From positions 62,001 to 126,000 of the forward strand of contig JBCBUC010000002.1 in NCBI GenBank assembly GCA_039818345.1: a DNA stretch of 64,000 bases, read 5' to 3'. The stretch comes from Parvularcula sp039818345 (GTDB lineage: Bacteria; Pseudomonadota; Alphaproteobacteria; Caulobacterales; Parvularculaceae). Both the position numbers and the translations under genes were made by a program. Under the pieces are notes generated by a model that ran no database searches, was not told the DNA's origin, and worked only from the letters and a program-made list of their open reading frames with translations. This document shows, one piece after another, positions 58,996 through 64,000 of this stretch; position 1 is the stretch's first letter; the number at the start of each line of letters is the position of its first letter.

Positions 58996-59926
58996 GGCGT
59001 CCACGCATTGCGGCGTGGTCTCGGTGTTGGGTGCGCCCAATGCGGGCAAGTCGACATTTGTGAATTTGATGGTCGGTGCGAAGGTGTCGATCGTCACCCA
59101 TAAGGTCCAAACGACCCGTGCCCGCATCCGCGGTGTGTCGATGCATGACAGCACACAGATCGTGTATGTGGACACGCCCGGCATCTTTGCGGCCAAGTCG
59201 GGTCTCGATAAGGCGATGGTGGGGGCGGCCTGGGACGCGCTTTCGGGATCGGACGTCATCCTTCTTTTGGTGGATGCGCCGGCCTATCTGTCGACGATGA
59301 ACGACGATGCAAGCGGCGCGGCGATGAAAGCGGCGGCCGACACCGATCGCGTGATCGAAGGGCTCAAGGCCCAAGGGGCTGAGGCTGTGTTGGTCCTCAA
59401 CAAGATCGACCGTATGCCCCGGCCTCCGCTTTTAAGTTTGGCGGAGCACCTCAACAATGAGGGGGTGTTCTCTGACACATTCATGATCTCGGCGAAGAAA
59501 AAGCGCGGCACGGAAGATCTTCAGAATTGGCTCATCGGCAAAATGCCAGAAGGCCCCTTCCTCTATCCAGAAGATCAGCTCTCGGATATCAACGACCGGC
59601 AAATGGCGGCCGAAGTGACACGGGAGAAACTCTTTATGCGGCTGCATGAAGAACTTCCCTACAGCCTCACGGTGGAAACCGATCGTTGGGAGCGGACCAA
59701 GCGGGGCGAGCTGCGGCTTGAACAGACGATCTATGTTGACCGCGACAGCCAGAAGAAGCTGGTGCTTGGCCATAAGGGCCGGACGATCGCGACGGTGGGC
59801 ACCACCGCCCGCGAGGAGATGCAAGAGATCTTTGGTGAGACGGTTCACCTCTTTATCTATGTCAAAGTCCGCGAGGGTTGGGCTGATGACAAAGAGCGCC
59901 TACGGAATATGGGTCTCGACGTTTAG
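58988..59926 (+). CDS. era: GTPase Era
   Basis: Essential GTPase that binds 16S rRNA in small-subunit assembly. 312 residues. GTP motifs: GAPNAGKSTFVNLMVG (G1), DTPGIFA (G3), and NKIDRMPRPP (G4). The C-terminal KH domain is GHKGRTIATVGTTAREEMQE, then GETVHLFIYVKVREGWADD. The start overlaps rnc. In most alphaproteobacteria recO follows directly; here a minus-strand exported protein gene and a small ORF come between. Confidence 0.96.
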   Translation: MTEASTHCGVVSVLGAPNAGKSTFVNLMVGAKVSIVTHKVQTTRARIRGVSMHDSTQIVYVDTPGIFAAKSGLDKAMVGAAWDALSGSDVILLLVDAPAYLSTMNDDASGAAMKAAADTDRVIEGLKAQGAEAVLVLNKIDRMPRPPLLSLAEHLNNEGVFSDTFMISAKKKRGTEDLQNWLIGKMPEGPFLYPEDQLSDINDRQMAAEVTREKLFMRLHEELPYSLTVETDRWERTKRGELRLEQTIYVDRDSQKKLVLGHKGRTIATVGTTAREEMQEIFGETVHLFIYVKVREGWADDKERLRNMGLDV

Positions 59927-59944
59927 TTGCCCGGCGACGTTGCG

Positions 59945-60562
59945 TTAACGCGGACGATGTCGCCAATGTCGGAACATCGCTGCGCCGCCTAAAAACAGGA
60001 TCGCAGCCGACGGCACGGGCACCGCTTGGGCCTGAAAATTATCAAGGAAGATTCTGTCAGGGGCGAGGGCGTTTGGTGACGCGCCTGAGATCGTAAAGCT
60101 CGCAATGGCCATATCTGACACCACACCAACAAATCCGTTGATAGGTGTACTGAAGGTATCAAGCACGTTGTTGTTGGCGTCTAAGATGGTCAGTGTCGGG
60201 GCACCTAAGTCCACGTCTAAGATATCAAAGGCGAATGCAGAGACCTCGACGGCAAAAACGCCGCGAATACTGCCTACATTGTTGAAGGAAATGATCGATC
60301 CTGCATCGGTCAGTGCGCCTCCAGTGAAATTGACATTGTCCGGATTACTAGCCGCCGGGGTGTCAAAGTCGACCAAACCGGGAAAGTCACCGTCCTGGAA
60401 CCCCGACAAACCATCAAAGTCGAGGCTAAAGGACGAACCCCCAGAAGCCGCCTCATAGTCGGCCTGAGCAGTGAACGTGGTGACCGTGGCGGCAAGCGCA
60501 AACGACCACGAGCTGACGATGGCAAGCGCGATTGCAACAGCGAGCTTCACGTGTGCCCCCAT
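59945..60562 (-). CDS. Exported protein with VPxPSA C-terminal sorting-like tail
   Basis: A 205-residue protein. It has a signal peptide (VKLAVAIALAIVSSWSFALA) and a beta-rich middle part with SLDFDGLSGFQDGDFPG and AIASFTISGASP. The C-terminus reads VPVPSAAILFLGGAAMF followed by a basic cluster RHWRHRPR: the short-motif, hydrophobic helix and Arg tail of PEP-CTERM-like (VPLPA/VPxPSA) sorting signals, which are recognised by an exosortase or related enzyme. Function is unknown; relatives are often surface or biofilm proteins. It is opposite in strand to its neighbours and interrupts era-recO. Counted stretches 60121-60240 are 47-50% G+C, lower than neighbours. GTG 60550 is an alternative start. 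Confidence 0.72.
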   Translation of the reverse strand: MGAHVKLAVAIALAIVSSWSFALAATVTTFTAQADYEAASGGSSFSLDFDGLSGFQDGDFPGLVDFDTPAASNPDNVNFTGGALTDAGSIISFNNVGSIRGVFAVEVSAFAFDILDVDLGAPTLTILDANNNVLDTFSTPINGFVGVVSDMAIASFTISGASPNALAPDRIFLDNFQAQAVPVPSAAILFLGGAAMFRHWRHRPR

Positions 60563-60626
60563 TCTTTTACGGGTTCCGCGAGCAGTGTACCCGAAAAGAT
60601 CAACGGTTCAAAAGGGTTGCGGCCCC

Positions 60627-60770
60627 TTAAAGACCGTGACGCTTCTCAGCGATAAGTTGGCCGACAAAGTCGCCGCAAACCGAGAACAGTGAAATCACGG
60701 CGATCGCTGCGATCACGTAAAAGACCGTTCTGCGCACACCGACCCGGGGGTGTTTCTCCGTTGTGGCCAT
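60627..60770 (-). CDS. 47-residue single-helix membrane protein
   Basis: A short frame with an almost ideal start: GGAGGTTCCG then ATG at 60770. The 47 residues have a basic N-terminus (MATTEKHPRVGVRRT), one helix at about 16-33 (VFYVIAAIAVISLFSVCG) and a short polar tail ending EKRHGL. It is too short for usual gene-finders. No family is known to me. It runs towards the exported protein gene on the same strand, so the two may share a transcript. Confidence 0.6.
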   Translation of the reverse strand: MATTEKHPRVGVRRTVFYVIAAIAVISLFSVCGDFVGQLIAEKRHGL

Positions 60771-60866
60771 CGGAACCTCCATCCGTCTCAGACTTTATTG
60801 TTTGGAGAATGCTAAGCATAAATCGGGCCTTGGTGAAGTCCTGCGGTCAGTGCCAAGCGTGTTCGT

Positions 60867-61589
60867 ATGGAATGGCGAGACGAAGCCCTCATGCTCGGCC
60901 AGCGCGCGCAGGGCGAGAACCACAGTCTGGTGACCGTGTTCACCAAAGCCCGGGGGAAAGCGTCGGCGTTGGTTTATGGTGGGCAAGGCCGCAGCAAGGC
61001 GCCGATCCTCCAGATCGGCAATGGCCTCGATGTCCGCTGGCAGGGAAAAGGGCCTGATGCCCTTGGCCACTTTGATGTCGATCTTTTGATCCCCAGGGCC
61101 GCTGCCACGTTCGGTGATCCCAAGGCATTGAGCGCGATGGCTGCGACCGCTGAGTTGCTGCTGCATGTCCTGCCGGAGGGAGAAGCTGCACCCGCTCTTT
61201 TCGCCGCTACCGAGGTGTTGTTCTCGACCTTTAGCGAGCGGGATATCTGGCCCGTCGTCCTCGCAAAATGGGAGTTGGGGCTCTTAAGCGCCCTGGGCGG
61301 CGGTCTCACCCTCGATCGCTGTGTGGCGACAGACCAGCTGCTCGAAGACGGTGCCGATCTTTGTTTTGTCAGCCCCAAATCCGGCGGTGCCGTCACCTAT
61401 GATGCCGGGCTTCCCTATCAGGATAAGCTCTTTCCGCTGCCGCCGTTTCTCATCGATCGCGGTGATCCGATGCAGCAGGATGTCCGTGCTGCGCTCGAGC
61501 TCACTGGGCATTTTATTCAAGAGCGCTTGCTTCATCCTGTCGGTCGCGAGCTACCAGAGGCCCGGGTTCGGCTGATGGGCAGGCTTTAA
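60867..61589 (+). CDS. recO: DNA repair protein RecO
   Basis: Mediator of RecF-pathway recombination that helps RecA load on gapped DNA. 240 residues. The OB-fold N-terminus (MEWRDEALMLGQRAQGENHS, then FTKARGKASALVYGGQGRSK) is diagnostic; the helical C-terminal half holds LAKWELGLLSALGGGLTLDR and CFVSPKSGGAV. The ATG at 60867 is the family start. Separated from era by the exported protein gene and the 47-residue ORF. Confidence 0.94.
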   Translation: MEWRDEALMLGQRAQGENHSLVTVFTKARGKASALVYGGQGRSKAPILQIGNGLDVRWQGKGPDALGHFDVDLLIPRAAATFGDPKALSAMAATAELLLHVLPEGEAAPALFAATEVLFSTFSERDIWPVVLAKWELGLLSALGGGLTLDRCVATDQLLEDGADLCFVSPKSGGAVTYDAGLPYQDKLFPLPPFLIDRGDPMQQDVRAALELTGHFIQERLLHPVGRELPEARVRLMGRL

Positions 61590-61635
61590 GGACACCCGTG
61601 CAACCCTTCGGCAGATCGGCTAAGGCCTTGTCTCG

Positions 61636-62667
61636 ATGACTTTTCATGTCGGTCCAATCCCGGTGGAGACGCAAGTGCTCCTCGCCCCCATGTCGGGGAT
61701 CAGCGATCTGCCTTTCCGGCAGGCCGCGGCTCGCGCAGGTGCGGGCTATGTCGTCTCGGAGATGGTGGCATCGGAGGATCTCGCAGGGGCTCGGCCAGAC
61801 GTCGTGTTGCGCGCAGCGCTTGATGACACCATCGGACCCAAGGTTATTCAGCTCGCCGGGCGGGAAGCGAAATGGATGGCCGAAGGCGCGAAAATCGCCG
61901 AGGCGATGGGCGCTGACATCATCGATATCAACATGGGCTGCCCGGCGCGCAAAGTGACGGGGCTGTTGTCGGGTTCCGCCCTGATGCGCGACCTCGACCA
62001 CGCAGAAAGACTGATCCGCGCGACGGTGGATGCCGTGGCTGTGCCGGTGACGTTGAAGATGCGTCTGGGGTGGGACTGGCAAAGCATCAACGCACCAGAA
62101 CTGGCTGAGCGGGCGAAGGCGGCAGGGATCCAGATGCTGACTGTGCACGGCCGAACCCGCTGTGACTTCTACAAAGGCACCGCCAATTGGTCAGCCATCC
62201 GCTCTGTGACCGATGCCACTGACCTGCCTTTGGTGGTCAACGGCGATATCGCGACAGCCTCTGACGCCCGTGCGGCGCTGGCACAGTCGGGCGCGACAGC
62301 GGTCATGGTGGGCCGAGCCGTGACGGGTCAATTGTGGCTGCCGCGGGCTTTAGATGAGGCGCTTACAAAGGGCGGTGATGTCATCCTGCCGCCTTTCCAT
62401 GCGCGCGGGAGCATGGCGGTCAGCCATTACCGGGCAACGATCGAGCATTATCGTCATGGCCATGCTGGCGGCGAGGACGCAGGTCTGAGCCTTGGTATTC
62501 GGATGGCGCGGAAGCACCTCGCAGCGTTGATCGATGCCACCCCTGAATTTGATCGCGCCACCGCCAAGGCCGCTAAATCCCTACTCTGCACCCTACAAAA
62601 CCCAGACGATGTGGCAGCCGAACTCGCTCGCCTCTTTGAGGGGTGTTACGAAAAAGTCGCAGCGTGA
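61636..62667 (+). CDS. dusB: tRNA-dihydrouridine synthase DusB (NifR3-like)
   Basis: FMN-dependent enzyme that reduces uridine to dihydrouridine in tRNA. 343 residues. APMSGISDLPFRQAAARAGA at about 18-37, IDINMGCPARKVTGLLSGSA (catalytic Cys region) and TVHGRTRCDFYKGTANW are the family landmarks. It stands just before the ntrY-like gene, like the dusB-ntrBC locus of other alphaproteobacteria, but no ntrB or ntrC lies between. Its stop overlaps the next gene by four bases (GTGA). Confidence 0.95.
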   Translation: MTFHVGPIPVETQVLLAPMSGISDLPFRQAAARAGAGYVVSEMVASEDLAGARPDVVLRAALDDTIGPKVIQLAGREAKWMAEGAKIAEAMGADIIDINMGCPARKVTGLLSGSALMRDLDHAERLIRATVDAVAVPVTLKMRLGWDWQSINAPELAERAKAAGIQMLTVHGRTRCDFYKGTANWSAIRSVTDATDLPLVVNGDIATASDARAALAQSGATAVMVGRAVTGQLWLPRALDEALTKGGDVILPPFHARGSMAVSHYRATIEHYRHGHAGGEDAGLSLGIRMARKHLAALIDATPEFDRATAKAAKSLLCTLQNPDDVAAELARLFEGCYEKVAA

Positions 62668-64000
62668 TAAGAAATCATCACTCAACGGGAGATGCTGTTG
62701 CACCAAAGACTGCCCTCAGCGAAGGAGACGTTATTGGGGAACGGCAGGTGTTAAGCCAGCGCGACAACGGGCCCGAGGGCGGATCGACGGTGGGGCAGCC
62801 GTCATCCGCCCCGACTCTCAACGCTATTATTCTCGTTTTTGCTGGCCTGATGGTTGCTGGCACCTTTGGCTATGTCATTGCGGAAAGGGTCGTGACCCAG
62901 CGGGTCGAAGGCGTTCCGCCTCTGGTGTCGGTGATTTTCGCGAGCCTCTGCGCCACCGGCCTTATTCTCACGGTGTTTGTCGCCGATAGGCTTTGGGACC
63001 TTTACCGGACCCAGCGCCAACAGTTGAGCGGTGCACGGCTTTACCGGCGTCTTGCGTTGATCTTGAGCGCCGTTGCGCTTTTGCCCGCGGGCGTCGCCTT
63101 TACCCTCACTGGCATCATTGTGGGGCGTGTGGGGAACGAGTTTTTTGTCGAAAGGGTCGAGCAATCCTCCAGCCTCGCCCGCAATCTTGCCAATGCGTAT
63201 ACGGAGGGTGTGTCACGAGAAATGGGGCTAACGCTGCTCTCAGCGGAGCGCGATCTGGCGCGGGTTAAAGAGCTGGGGACTGATCCTGAAGTGAGCCCGA
63301 TTGGCTATCGGCGATACCTTACGGGCCTCGCCTTCATTTATAATTTCAGTGAACTGACCCATATTGGACCGGATGGAAGGATCATTGTCCGTGCGACTGT
63401 GGGCGGGGTGGAACCGCTGCCGCTGCCGCCGACGCGGGATTTTGTGCCGCCCGGCGAGGGTTCTGGGCCGACGGTTCGTTTCGGCGCCATCCACGCGGTC
63501 AACTTTGATTCCTACTATGCCGTGATCCCCATGGGCCGGGGGGAGGGCGGCTATCTCGTCGGCTACAAATCCGAGAGCCCGCAAATCGCTAATCAGCTCT
63601 TGGCGGTGCGCGATTTCCGCGATCAAAACCGTGTCCTGCAAATCCGGATCGAGCGCCTGGGCGGCATCGCCAATATGGGCTTTATTCTTTTATCCGTGGT
63701 CCTCCTTTTGGCGGCGGCGTGGATTGGCCTTCTTGTCGCCAACGCGATTGTCGGTCCTGTGCGCCGGCTTGCGACGGCCGCCAAGGACGTGAGCCTCGGT
63801 GATCTCAACGTGCGGGTGGATGTGCACCCGCAGGATGGTGAGCTGGGTGATCTCGGCCACGCGTTTAACGACATGACCGCCCAGCTTGCTGAGCAGCGCG
63901 ATGATCTCATCGCCGCGAACGAGGAATCCGAAAACCGCCGCCGCTTTATCGAGACCATGCTCGATGCAATCCCGGCGGGCGTCATCAGCGTCAGCCGGGA
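62664..64000 (+). CDS. ntrY: NtrY-like sensor histidine kinase, partial
   Basis: 445 codons, open at the window edge. The GTG at 62664 shares bases with the dusB stop; a later GTG is possible since no ribosome-binding site is strong. After a 50-residue leader there are three helices (about 53-73, 86-108, 130-155), an extracytoplasmic domain to about 332, a fourth helix at about 336-358 (FILLSVVLLLAAAWIGLLVA), a HAMP domain (NAIVGPVRRLATAAKDVSLG) and the start of a PAS domain (FIETMLDAIPAGVISVS). The NtrY family has this topology. Dimerisation and ATPase domains lie outside the window. It probably senses nitrogen or redox state with NtrX. Confidence 0.88.
   Translation, partial: MIRNHHSTGDAVAPKTALSEGDVIGERQVLSQRDNGPEGGSTVGQPSSAPTLNAIILVFAGLMVAGTFGYVIAERVVTQRVEGVPPLVSVIFASLCATGLILTVFVADRLWDLYRTQRQQLSGARLYRRLALILSAVALLPAGVAFTLTGIIVGRVGNEFFVERVEQSSSLARNLANAYTEGVSREMGLTLLSAERDLARVKELGTDPEVSPIGYRRYLTGLAFIYNFSELTHIGPDGRIIVRATVGGVEPLPLPPTRDFVPPGEGSGPTVRFGAIHAVNFDSYYAVIPMGRGEGGYLVGYKSESPQIANQLLAVRDFRDQNRVLQIRIERLGGIANMGFILLSVVLLLAAAWIGLLVANAIVGPVRRLATAAKDVSLGDLNVRVDVHPQDGELGDLGHAFNDMTAQLAEQRDDLIAANEESENRRRFIETMLDAIPAGVISVSR

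Overview
This window is a dense, single-replicon stretch of an alphaproteobacterial chromosome with almost no intergenic space. Evidence for the class is the Shemin-pathway hemA (5-aminolevulinate synthase), an LdtR-type MarR regulator, PtsP next to lysC with divergent ubiG, DUF1489, DUF482 and DUF2007 genes, dusB followed by an NtrY-type kinase, and one TTAA-N7-TTAA (CtrA-like) site. I lean weakly towards a Parvularcula- or Hyphomonas-like marine lineage, but the sequence alone does not prove the family. I found no rRNA, tRNA, IS element, prophage, integrase or CRISPR array. No gap exceeds about 210 bases; the largest (26281-26484) shows nothing I can name.

Layout. 0-10 kb: a partial SLC13-type permease, a flavin reductase, an unknown membrane-anchored protein, hemB-ldtR-hemA, then a minus-strand run (SDR, HIT, DUF2007, DUF482, a racemase, DUF2059). 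10-24 kb: gltA with a clear terminator, gltX divergent from comEC, ubiG divergent from lysC-ptsP, nfeD-slipin, and a plus-strand trio headed by a membrane-anchored GH24 lysozyme. 24-41 kb: bactofilin with an M23 endopeptidase, DUF455, a one-Cys Bcp, a giant AsmA/YhdP-like protein, a VTT membrane protein, the elongasome operon mreB-mreC-mreD-mrdA-mrdB, an orphan Hpt protein, a sodium symporter and a proline iminopeptidase. 41-52 kb (the most unusual part): a lipoprotein, a CHASE2 protein with a decayed cyclase domain, an Mla lipid-transport operon with lipoprotein, a large coiled-coil membrane protein with a CtrA-like site upstream, thiO, and a decayed EAL protein whose 3' end lies antisense inside thiO. 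52-64 kb: nadK divergent from a tightly coupled rpoZ-rsh-pyrE-pdxJ-acpS-lepB-rnc-era series, a lower-GC VPxPSA-tailed secreted protein, a 47-codon membrane ORF, recO, dusB and a partial ntrY.

How the genes fit together. Much of the window concerns the cell envelope: elongation (mre/mrd), bactofilin with LytM peptidase, GH24 lysozyme, AsmA and Mla lipid traffic, LdtR, signal peptidase and a CTERM-like exported protein. A second theme is nucleotide and nitrogen signalling (Rsh, PtsP, NtrY, and two apparently dead second-messenger domains). The rest is core metabolism: haem, TCA entry, aspartate family, ubiquinone, pyrimidine, PLP and NAD. The best candidates for undescribed biology are the pseudo-cyclase and pseudo-EAL proteins, the anchored lysozyme trio, and the exported protein plus mini-ORF inserted between era and recO.
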